From Acetatifactor sp. (GTDB lineage: Bacteria > Bacillota > Clostridia > Lachnospirales > Lachnospiraceae), in assembly GCA_016303085.1 (NCBI GenBank), contig JAEDMI010000130.1, forward strand, positions 1 to 6,840: a stretch of DNA of 6,840 nucleotides. Reading direction: 5' to 3'. Each line of letters starts with the position of its first letter. The stretch's first letter is position 1. Below the pieces are notes generated by a model. It did no database searches. It saw only the letters and a list, made by a program, of their open reading frames with translations, and was not told where the DNA came from. Shown piece by piece: positions 1 through 5,251 of this stretch. The position numbers were made by a program, and so were the translations under genes.

Positions 1-600
1 TTACTTTTTACCCAATCTACCCCCCTGATATTTATGGGAGATGAATTCGGAAATTCCCAGAAGGGTAACAACAATCCATGGTGTCAGGACAATGCCACAG
101 CCTGGCTGGATTGGAACATGCAGAGAAAGAACAGTGAGCTTGTGGAGTTCTGGAAGAAACTGGTTTCATTCCGCAGGGAGCATCCCATTCTTCATCCTGA
201 AAGAGAACTGCGGCTGATGGACTATCTTTCATGCGGCTATCCCGATTTGTCTTACCACGGGGAGAGCGCATGGAGACCACAGACAGAAAGCTATCACAGA
301 CATATCGGCATGATGTTTTGCGGAAAATATGCAAAGTCAGGCGGGGACAAAGAGGACTCTTTCCTCTATCTTGCCATGAATATGCATTGGGAGAGCCATG
401 AGTTGGCATTGCCGAAGCTTCCCAAGGGAATGAGATGGGAGAAAGCTTTTTCCACAGGGAATGAGAAAATGAAACAGGAATATACGGAGACTGAAAACCG
501 CAGAGAGATTTCGCCGAGAAGCATTACGGTGTTTATCGGAGTAACTATAGAGGATAAGGAAAACGGAAAGAGAAGAAAGGCAGCGGTAGAAGGGAAATAG
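1..600 (+). CDS. glgX: Glycogen debranching enzyme (GlgX/isoamylase type, GH13), C-terminal part, cut by left edge
   Basis: The frame is open from base 1 and ends at TAG 598-600, so only the last 199 residues are present and the true start lies outside the window. Enzymes of this family hydrolyse alpha-1,6 branch points of glycogen or limit dextrins in the cytoplasm. The first visible residues (LLFTQSTPLIFMGDEFG, then QKGNNNPWCQDN and WLDW) match the conserved end of the GH13 barrel in GlgX/TreX debranching enzymes. The rest, with a run resembling FWKKLVSFRREHPIL and later FLYLAMNMHWE, fits the small C-terminal beta domain, and the ending around PRSITVF is usual for the family. The catalytic residues are upstream and cannot be checked. 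An isoamylase- or pullulanase-like relative is the main alternative. The next gene starts at the very next base. Confidence 0.82.
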   Translation, partial: LLFTQSTPLIFMGDEFGNSQKGNNNPWCQDNATAWLDWNMQRKNSELVEFWKKLVSFRREHPILHPERELRLMDYLSCGYPDLSYHGESAWRPQTESYHRHIGMMFCGKYAKSGGDKEDSFLYLAMNMHWESHELALPKLPKGMRWEKAFSTGNEKMKQEYTETENRREISPRSITVFIGVTIEDKENGKRRKAAVEGK

Positions 601-1143
601 ATGGGAAACGCTTGGAAACATTTTAAAACAATCACCTATCATAAATGGTTGGTGGCAAAGAGCTGTTTTCGGGTGGGATTATACAGGCAGGGTATTTTGC
701 ATGATTTATCCAAATACAGTCCTACGGAATTCAGGGTTGGGGCAAAATATTTTCAGGGGACAAGAAGTCCCAATAATGCGGAGCGTGAGGACATCGGTTG
801 TTCGACTGCCTGGATGCATCACAAAGGGCGGAATAAACACCATTATGAGTATTGGTTGGATTATTCCAATGACCCGGAGAAACAAGGGTGTGTTGTCCCT
901 GTCCCCATGCCGGACAGATATATTGCAGAAATGATTATGGATCGCATTGCAGCCAGCAAGGTCTATAAGGGACAGGATTACACGGACTCATCTCCCCTGG
1001 AATATTATGGGAACGGAAAGAAACATGAGCTGATTCATCCACAAACAGCGGAGGTTCTGGAAAGGATGCTGAATATGTTAGCGGAGGAAGGCGAAGAAAA
1101 GACATTTGCCTGTATTCGCCGGGAACTTGTAAAAAAGAGGTAA
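601..1143 (+). CDS. DUF5662 family protein, function unknown
   Basis: This 180-residue protein looks complete. The ATG directly follows the TAG of the debranching enzyme, with only a weak purine-rich RBS (around AGAAGGGA), so translation is probably coupled to the upstream gene. I recognise it as a DUF5662-type protein, common in Clostridia, with no established function (some database entries carry an unreliable 'catalase' label). Visible conserved-looking blocks are HFKTITYHKWLV (7-18), CFRVGLYRQGILHDLSKYSP (22-41), SPNNAERE (56-63), HHKGRNKHHYEYW (73-85) and DRIAASKVY. The HD at 34-35 plus paired histidines at 73-74 and 80-81 suggest a metal-binding helical fold reminiscent of HD-domain hydrolases; that is inference. 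There is no signal peptide or membrane segment, so it is probably cytoplasmic. The family call is from recall, not a search. Confidence 0.8.
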   Translation: MGNAWKHFKTITYHKWLVAKSCFRVGLYRQGILHDLSKYSPTEFRVGAKYFQGTRSPNNAEREDIGCSTAWMHHKGRNKHHYEYWLDYSNDPEKQGCVVPVPMPDRYIAEMIMDRIAASKVYKGQDYTDSSPLEYYGNGKKHELIHPQTAEVLERMLNMLAEEGEEKTFACIRRELVKKR

Positions 1144-1148
1144 AATAG

Positions 1149-1177
1149 CACGCAGGAGCAATATTTGGCATATGATA
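1149..1177 (+). promoter_or_regulatory. Candidate sigma-K-like promoter for the Cys-rich gene
   Basis: The sequence GCATATGATA at 1168-1177 fits the sigma-K -10 pattern gCATAnnnTA known from Bacillus. An AC at 1150-1151 lies 16 bases upstream, as expected for the short sigma-K -35 element. A start of transcription a few bases downstream would leave roughly 20 bases before the ATG at 1203, with the RBS correctly placed. The motif is short and could arise by chance. The same bases include TATGAT (1171-1176), a fair sigma-A -10, but no good -35 stands 17 bases before it. The gene may also be read through from the glgX/DUF5662 unit, as no terminator separates them. Confidence 0.35.
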
Positions 1178-1196
1178 CCATAAAACAAAATATGGT
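1177..1196 (+). repeat. Inverted repeat overlapping the RBS of the Cys-rich gene
   Basis: ACCATA at 1177-1182 is the exact reverse complement of TATGGT at 1191-1196, with an 8-base A-rich loop; a T-G pair (1176/1197) can extend it. The right arm covers the beginning of the Shine-Dalgarno sequence GGTGAG (1194-1199). If it folds in the mRNA it could partly hide the RBS; as DNA it could be a small operator. A 6-bp A/T-rich stem is weak, so function is uncertain. Confidence 0.35.
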
Positions 1197-1202
1197 GAGT
1201 AT

Positions 1203-1631
1203 ATGAACTGGATAATAATATTGCTGCTTTTAGGATGCTGCGGAAACAATTCCTGTGACTGTGACAAAAAACGCAGAGAGAGCGCTCGCGGAACTTGTGA
1301 GTGCCGCGAGAGGAACGAAAGAAACTGTGACAGCGGGTGCGGTTGCAGAGAAGAGAGACGGGAAGAGAGAAGAGACTGTGACAATGACTGTGGCTGCAGG
1401 GAAGGCGGAAGACGAGACAACAATTACTGCAACTGCGCAAGAGAAGCAGCAAGAGATGCGGTAAGAGATGCAAAAGAAGCAGTGCGTGATGCAAGAGAGG
1501 CTGTGAGAGACGCCCGAGAGCAATGTGATGCTTCCGGTATGGTTCCTCCGCCATGGCAGGATTATCCTCCCATGCCCAGACGTGACAACGGCAGACGCGA
1601 AGACAGACGCAGTGACTGTGATTGCAACTAA
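1203..1631 (+). CDS. Cys/Arg/Asp-rich low-complexity repeat protein, function unknown
   Basis: This 142-residue protein has its ATG placed 3 bases after a GGTGAG RBS, with no other good start. I do not recognise a named family. Residues 4-10 are hydrophobic (IIILLLL) and run into GCC, which resembles a short lipobox or membrane tag but lacks the usual positive n-region. There are 17 Cys, including six CxC pairs (18/20, 32/34, 46/48, 63/65, 76/78, 139/141). A 17-residue unit is repeated at 41-57 and 58-74 (C-D-x-x-C-G-C then Arg/Glu-rich). Residues 79-106 hold about four heptads of the AVRDARE type, likely a charged helix or coiled coil. The tail is Pro-rich (VPPPW at 114-118), then Arg/Asp-rich, ending CDCN. 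The composition suggests a metal-binding or disulfide-crosslinked structural protein, possibly spore or surface associated (inference). A matched RBS before it and a strong terminator behind it support a real gene. Confidence 0.75.
   Translation: MNWIIILLLLGCCGNNSCDCDKKRRESARGTCECRERNERNCDSGCGCREERREERRDCDNDCGCREGGRRDNNYCNCAREAARDAVRDAKEAVRDAREAVRDAREQCDASGMVPPPWQDYPPMPRRDNGRREDRRSDCDCN
1323..1424 (+). repeat. Two tandem 51-base units encoding a 17-residue Cys repeat
   Basis: Bases 1323-1373 and 1374-1424 encode two adjacent 17-residue units. The first begins NCDSGCGCRE and the second DCDNDCGCRE; both continue into an Arg-rich stretch. The nucleotide sequences are also similar (AACTGTGACAGC against GACTGTGACAAT, then GGTTGCAG against GGCTGCAG), which points to duplication within the gene. 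The following YCNC looks like the start of a third, broken unit. Confidence 0.65.
1437..1520 (+). repeat. About four degenerate 21-base units encoding AVRDARE-like heptads
   Basis: The segment encodes residues 79-106 as successive heptads close to AREAARD, AVRDAKE, AVRDARE and AVRDARE. At the DNA level the units share GAAGCAGT/GAGGCTGT and AGAGATGC-type strings with silent changes. Alternating Ala/Val with Arg, Asp and Glu suggests a charged alpha-helix. Repeats of this kind often vary in copy number between strains. Confidence 0.65.
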
Positions 1632-1651
1632 ATCAATATTTCGATATGGAA

Positions 1652-1683
1652 GTGCCCTCTTCGGATGAAGGGGGCATCTTTTT
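1652..1683 (+). terminator. Intrinsic terminator after the Cys-rich gene
   Basis: Bases 1653-1662 pair with 1667-1676 in a 10-bp GC-rich stem with a single G-U pair (1658/1671) and a 4-base GGAT loop. The T-rich run TCTTTTT follows at 1677-1683. It begins about 20 bases after the stop codon and separates this unit from the lactonase promoter. Confidence 0.88.
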
Positions 1684-1694
1684 GAAAAAAGTAT

Positions 1695-1722
1695 TTTACA
1701 AAGGGGTGTTTTGTGATATATT
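1695..1722 (+). promoter_or_regulatory. Sigma-A-like promoter of the lactonase gene
   Basis: TTTACA at 1695-1700 and TATATT at 1717-1722 are separated by 16 bases, and TG at 1714-1715 gives an extended -10 (TGATATATT). The promoter lies after the terminator of the preceding gene and about 30 bases before the lactonase ATG. Position and match are both good, though assigned by eye. Confidence 0.65.
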
Positions 1723-1740
1723 CTATATTTAGAAAAAACA

Positions 1741-1748
1741 AAGGAGGT
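1741..1748 (+). promoter_or_regulatory. Strong RBS (AAGGAGGT) of the lactonase gene
   Basis: AAGGAGGT is an almost full anti-Shine-Dalgarno match. Its GGAGG core ends 8 bases before the ATG at 1756, which fixes the start codon and suggests efficient translation. Confidence 0.85.
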
Positions 1749-1755
1749 ATTCCGT

Positions 1756-2808
1756 ATGGGAAAGGAAAAGTATGTGGCGTATGTATCCACTTATACACAG
1801 GGAGACAACCACGGAATTAAAATATATGATGTCGATATGAAAAACGGACGTTTTGTTGAGAAGGATCAGGTGGAAATTACAAACTCCTCCTATGTGACCG
1901 TTTCCCATAATGAAAAATATCTTTATTCAATTACTGATTTTGGCGTGGAGGCTTATCGGATTGAGAAGGATGGTGGACTGGAACTTTTGAATTTTGCTCC
2001 CATCAACGGTATGAGAGGCTGCTATGTGTCCACGGATTACACAGACAGATTCCTGTTTGTGGCGGGATATCACGATGGTAAGCTTACGGTTCTGAAACTG
2101 AAGGAGGACGGTTCCATCGGTGAGATTACCGATGAGATTTTTCATAAGGGATTGGGGAGCTTGGCGGACAGAAACTTCAGACCTCATATCAACTGTGCGA
2201 GAATGACCCATGACAACAAATATCTTCTGGTTGCGGATCAGGGTATGGATCATGTTAATGTTTACCGTTTTGATGGGGAAAACGGGAAGGTAGTTCTAGC
2301 GGATGTCATCAGAAGTGAGATGGAGTCGGCACCGAGACATATTAAGATTTCCAAGGACGGAAGATTTATCTATATTGTTCACGAATGGAAATGCTATATA
2401 GATGTTTATTCTTACGAAGATAAGAACGGACAACCGGTATTTGAGAAAATTCAGACGGTAGAGACGGCAAAGGTGGAGAGAGGCAGCTCCAATGCCACCA
2501 GTGCACTGACTTTCTCGGAGGATCACAAGTATCTTCTAAGTACTGTGGCCGGAGAGAATTCTGCTGTGCTGTTCAAAGTGGATGAAAATACGGGGATGCT
2601 GACGAAGATATTCTGCCTGCCTGTCAGCGGAGAGTATCCTAAGGATGCCATTTTGTTTCCCAATGATAAGTTCCTGGTATCCCTGAATCATGAGTCCAAT
2701 GACATGACTTTCTTCCATGTGGATTTGGAGCAGGGTACCATGATTATGAACGGCGCTCCCATCAAGGTAAATGTACCAAACTGTATTACCTTCCATCGGC
2801 TGCAGTAA
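1756..2808 (+). CDS. Lactonase family protein (Pgl/YbhE-type seven-bladed beta-propeller)
   Basis: This complete 350-residue protein has the length usual for the Pgl/YbhE lactonase family (COG2706, PF10282). The best-studied member, E. coli Pgl, hydrolyses 6-phosphogluconolactone to 6-phosphogluconate in the pentose phosphate pathway; whether this one has the same substrate is not shown. Family landmarks in order are YVSTYTQG with GIKIYDVD near the N-terminus, RPHINCAR at 142-149 followed by YLLVADQGMDHVNVYRFD, APRHIKISKDGRFIYIVHE at 192-210, a blade with DHKYLLSTVAGENSAVLF, and a final blade with PKDAILFPNDKFLVSLNHES. No signal peptide is seen, so it is cytoplasmic. The penultimate blade reads TVAGENSA where many relatives have an Arg (as in SNRGxDSI), a possible substrate clue. 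It has its own promoter, RBS and downstream terminator and appears monocistronic. Confidence 0.9.
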   Translation: MGKEKYVAYVSTYTQGDNHGIKIYDVDMKNGRFVEKDQVEITNSSYVTVSHNEKYLYSITDFGVEAYRIEKDGGLELLNFAPINGMRGCYVSTDYTDRFLFVAGYHDGKLTVLKLKEDGSIGEITDEIFHKGLGSLADRNFRPHINCARMTHDNKYLLVADQGMDHVNVYRFDGENGKVVLADVIRSEMESAPRHIKISKDGRFIYIVHEWKCYIDVYSYEDKNGQPVFEKIQTVETAKVERGSSNATSALTFSEDHKYLLSTVAGENSAVLFKVDENTGMLTKIFCLPVSGEYPKDAILFPNDKFLVSLNHESNDMTFFHVDLEQGTMIMNGAPIKVNVPNCITFHRLQ

Positions 2809-2854
2809 TCGATTGGGCAGCGTGATACATAACGGGAGCTTTATGAAACCGTAT

Positions 2855-2896
2855 AAAAAGTACTTCCGATCACCGTGTGACCGGAAGTACTTTTTT
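2855..2896. terminator. Bidirectional intrinsic terminator between the lactonase gene and aroC
   Basis: Bases 2860-2868 pair perfectly with 2882-2890. After one A/C mismatch (2869/2881), 2870-2873 pair with 2877-2880 around a CGT loop. AAAAA (2855-2859) flanks the left arm and TTTTTT (2891-2896) the right, so the hairpin gives a U-tract in either direction. It sits between two convergent genes, 46 bases after the lactonase stop and 11 bases after the aroC stop. Confidence 0.93.
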
Positions 2897-2907
2897 GCTG
2901 TGATATT

Positions 2908-4014
2908 TTACTTTGCAGGAGTATAGAAATCAATCAGAGAATCAAGTTTGGCAGACATATTCACCATCATGGCATCCAGAACGGTGAGAGCAGTCATACA
3001 CTCCATGACAACTACGGCTCTCGGAACGATAATGGGGTCGTGACGACCCTTGATGTTTACATTGATTTCTTCCCCTGCTTTATTTACGGTTTCCTGGGTC
3101 AGAAAGACGGAAGGAGTAGGCTTTACATGGGCACGGACAAGAATGGTGCTGCCGTCGCTGATTCCCCCTAAAATACCGCCTGCATGATTGGTGGCTTTTA
3201 TTACATGACCGTCGTTCATGCGGAAAGCATCATTGTTTTCGCTTCCTTTTCTGCCGGATACGGCACATCCGTCGCCGATTTCCACAGCCTTTACCGCACC
3301 GATTGACATGACAGCCTTGGCCAGGTTGGCATCCAGCTTTTCAAATACAGGGTCTCCGATGCCGGCAGGCAGTCCTTCCACAATACACTCCATACATCCC
3401 CCAACGGAATCGGTGGCTTTTTTTGCCTCTTCCAGATAAGCAACAGCCTCATCGCTTGCCTTTCTGTCGGGCATGGCGGTGGGGGTGGAGAAAACCGCAT
3501 CCCGGTCAAAATGTTCCATATCTGCATGGACAGGTCCGATGGAGCGGGTATAGGCAAACACAGTAATTCCCATCTGTTTCAGAATTTTTGCGGCAACCGC
3601 ACCTGCTGCAACTCTGCCGATGGTTTCTCTGCCGGAGGAGCGTCCGCCGCCGCGGTAATCGCGGAAACCGTATTTTTCATCGAAGGTATAGTCGGCGTGG
3701 CCGGGACGGTAGAAGGAGGCAATTTCACTGTAGTCACCGGATTTCTGTGAGGTGTTGCGTACCATGAGAGAAATCGGAGTACCGGTGGTGCGTCCCTCAA
3801 ACACACCGGAGAGGATTTCAACGGAATCATCCTCCTTTCGGGGAGTTGTGATACTGCTTGTACCCGGCTTCCGCCGATTCAGATACTGCTGAATATCGTC
3901 CTCGCATAACTTAAGTCCGGCAGGGCAGCCATCGATGACAACGCCCAATGCCTTTCCGTGAGATTCACCCCAGGTGGTAATCTTAAAAATGGTGCCAAAA
4001 GTGGAACCGGCCAT
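2908..4014 (-). CDS. aroC: Chorismate synthase
   Basis: Chorismate synthase converts 5-enolpyruvylshikimate-3-phosphate to chorismate, the last step of the shikimate pathway and the branch point to aromatic amino acids and folate. It needs reduced FMN and acts in the cytoplasm. The protein has 368 residues, normal for the family. Signature regions are FGTIFKITTWGESHGKALG (6-24, with the conserved His19), NRRKPGTSSITTPRKEDD (46-63), SFYRPGHADYTFDEKYGF (100-117), the DYRGGGRSSGRET block (119-131), SGRKGSENND further on, and RHDPIIVPRAVVVMEC near the C-terminus. The ATG is preceded by GGAGG 8 bases upstream. No other shikimate gene is in the window, and divergent and convergent neighbours make this a single-gene transcript here. 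Nothing appears damaged. Confidence 0.97.
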   Translation of the reverse strand: MAGSTFGTIFKITTWGESHGKALGVVIDGCPAGLKLCEDDIQQYLNRRKPGTSSITTPRKEDDSVEILSGVFEGRTTGTPISLMVRNTSQKSGDYSEIASFYRPGHADYTFDEKYGFRDYRGGGRSSGRETIGRVAAGAVAAKILKQMGITVFAYTRSIGPVHADMEHFDRDAVFSTPTAMPDRKASDEAVAYLEEAKKATDSVGGCMECIVEGLPAGIGDPVFEKLDANLAKAVMSIGAVKAVEIGDGCAVSGRKGSENNDAFRMNDGHVIKATNHAGGILGGISDGSTILVRAHVKPTPSVFLTQETVNKAGEEINVNIKGRHDPIIVPRAVVVMECMTALTVLDAMMVNMSAKLDSLIDFYTPAK

Positions 4015-4022
4015 AATCTTAT

Positions 4023-4027
4023 CCTCC
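4023..4027 (-). promoter_or_regulatory. RBS of aroC (GGAGG on the minus strand)
   Basis: CCTCC on the + strand reads GGAGG in the aroC direction, 8 bases before its ATG. This supports the chosen start, which gives the usual N-terminus with FGTIFKITTWGESHG. Confidence 0.85.
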
Positions 4028-4052
4028 GTGCATTGACAGGTATTTTTGATTC

Positions 4053-4081
4053 ATTGTACTTTAATATTTGAAAAATATCAA
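4053..4081 (-). promoter_or_regulatory. Sigma-A-like promoter of aroC
   Basis: On the minus strand TTGATA (4081-4076) and TACAAT (4058-4053) are separated by exactly 17 bases, five of six matches to each consensus box. The expected transcript start is near 4046, giving a leader of about 30 bases before the ATG and leaving no room for a long regulatory leader. Confidence 0.72.
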
Positions 4082-4117
4082 CTTTTTTCAAAAACAGATG
4101 CATATTTAAAAAAAGTA

Positions 4118-4126
4118 TGTTATGCT
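4118..4126 (+). promoter_or_regulatory. Possible extended -10 promoter for the carboxypeptidase-tgt unit
   Basis: TGTTATGCT carries a TGn extension and a -10-like TATGCT about 40 bases before the ATG at 4169. No convincing -35 stands 16-18 bases upstream. It is the best candidate in the divergent region for the rightward unit, but weak. Confidence 0.35.
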
Positions 4127-4168
4127 TTAAATAAGTGTACAAAAAGATGAAACGAAAGCTGAATACGA

Positions 4169-5251
4169 ATGAAAATGTCGCTGGAAGAGCGGTTCCGCAA
4201 GAAACTGCTAAAGGTAGGAAAAAAGAATAGATTTTGTCGCTTCTGTATCATTCCTGTCATGGTTGTGGGAATGTTCTTTTTTCATGTAGCGGCATATGTA
4301 AAAGGAAACGGGAAACGTTTTGCCATGCTTGCTGTGACGTTCCTTCTTTTTGTGGTGTACAGCAGTTTTTCATTCCCTATATTTATTTCGGGAAACGGAG
4401 AAAACGGGGAGTGGAATCCCATATCCGCAGAAGCACAGGATATTGTGCTTGCGGAGGAGACGGAGATTAATCTGGAAGAGCTGGAACTTCTGGATGACGA
4501 TGATGTGCGCCCGGAGAGCGGGAATGGTTTGGAGACGGTACACGGGATGGAGATTGTGGAGAGATACAGTGCTTCGGAGATTTTGGAATTAAATCAGCCC
4601 AGCACCCCATCCGACGTGACTTCAGGTGAAGTAACGACTGACTGCAAATTTTCAAGAGACGACTGGAGGCTTCTGCTGGTAAATAAGCAACATTCCATTC
4701 CGGACGGCTACGAGGAGAAGGTACCCTTGGGAAAAATTATGACAATGAAGGGTATCATGCGGTGTGATGAGAGAATTATCGACGATTTGCTGAATATGAT
4801 TCAGCAGGCGAAAGAGGACGGAGTAACGTTGCAAATTTGTTCACCCTATCGTGACTTGGAGTATCAGAAAGTTTTGTTTAATAACAAGATAAACAAATAT
4901 ATGAAAAAGGGACTTTCCTATATGGAAGCCTATCAGCTGGCCAGCCAGGCGGTGACGGTGCCAAACGCCAGTGAACACCAGCTTGGACTGGCATTGGATA
5001 TTGTATCGGACACTTACATCATTCTGGACGAGGGCTTTGCGGATACGGATGCAGGCAAATGGCTTGCGGAGAACAGCTACCGCTTCGGTTTTATCCTGCG
5101 CTATCCGAAAGGCAAGGAGGATATTACGTGTATTGAGTATGAACCATGGCATTTCAGATATGTGGGTGTGGAGGCTGCAACCGTAATCACGGAGCGGGGG
5201 ATGACCCTGGAGGAACTTTGGGATTCTGAAGAATTTTGGGAGGAACCATAA
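4169..5251 (+). CDS. Membrane-anchored M15 family D-alanyl-D-alanine (or L,D-) carboxypeptidase, VanY/LdcB-like
   Basis: This 360-residue protein is a zinc peptidase of the M15B type, which trims peptidoglycan stem peptides outside the membrane. A basic N-terminus (1-21) is followed by two hydrophobic segments, about 25-44 and 51-73. An acidic, low-complexity linker (about 75-160, with LDDDDV) leads to the catalytic domain at about 165-345. Active-site elements are SPYRDLEYQ (225-233, Arg228), SEHQLGLALD (268-277, zinc ligands His270 and Asp277) and EPWH (325-328, catalytic Glu325 and ligand His328). All key residues are present, so it should be active; D,D- versus L,D-specificity cannot be read from the sequence. 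The start has little Shine-Dalgarno, and Met3 (4175) is an alternative. tgt follows without any gap. Without vanR/S/H/A-type neighbours there is no reason to link it to vancomycin resistance. Confidence 0.88.
   Translation: MKMSLEERFRKKLLKVGKKNRFCRFCIIPVMVVGMFFFHVAAYVKGNGKRFAMLAVTFLLFVVYSSFSFPIFISGNGENGEWNPISAEAQDIVLAEETEINLEELELLDDDDVRPESGNGLETVHGMEIVERYSASEILELNQPSTPSDVTSGEVTTDCKFSRDDWRLLLVNKQHSIPDGYEEKVPLGKIMTMKGIMRCDERIIDDLLNMIQQAKEDGVTLQICSPYRDLEYQKVLFNNKINKYMKKGLSYMEAYQLASQAVTVPNASEHQLGLALDIVSDTYIILDEGFADTDAGKWLAENSYRFGFILRYPKGKEDITCIEYEPWHFRYVGVEAATVITERGMTLEELWDSEEFWEEP
5238..5243 (+). promoter_or_regulatory. RBS of tgt inside the end of the carboxypeptidase gene
   Basis: GGGAGG lies within the last Trp-Glu-Glu codons of the upstream gene and ends 8 bases before the tgt ATG at 5252. 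This fixes the tgt start and indicates that the two genes share a transcript. Confidence 0.85.

Noticed and set aside
1255..1464. A 69-codon + strand frame inside the Cys-rich gene
   Set aside because: It has no RBS and is a low-complexity shadow of the repeat DNA; the 1203 frame has the RBS, organised repeats and properly placed stop and terminator.
1437..1520. Short direct repeats as a possible CRISPR array
   Set aside because: The units are directly adjacent, degenerate 21-base in-frame codon repeats without spacers.
935..1790. Long minus-strand open frames (up to 186 codons) opposite the DUF5662 and Cys-rich genes
   Set aside because: They arise because the repetitive, purine-rich + strand has few stops in antisense frames. 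They lack RBSs and domain features, cross the strong terminator at 1652-1683, and contradict the well-supported + strand genes.
4015..4168. A riboswitch or T-box in the leader of aroC or the carboxypeptidase gene
   Set aside because: The leaders predicted from the promoters are only about 30-45 bases, with no terminator hairpin or recognisable aptamer.
4147..4230. A 27-codon ORF overlapping the carboxypeptidase start, as a leader peptide
   Set aside because: It has no RBS, no attenuator structure or diagnostic codon run, and its product is ordinary out-of-frame sequence.
4169..5251. Vancomycin resistance (vanY) cluster
   Set aside because: Only the general M15 fold is shared. No vanR, vanS, vanH, vanA or vanX-like gene is present, and the neighbours are housekeeping genes.
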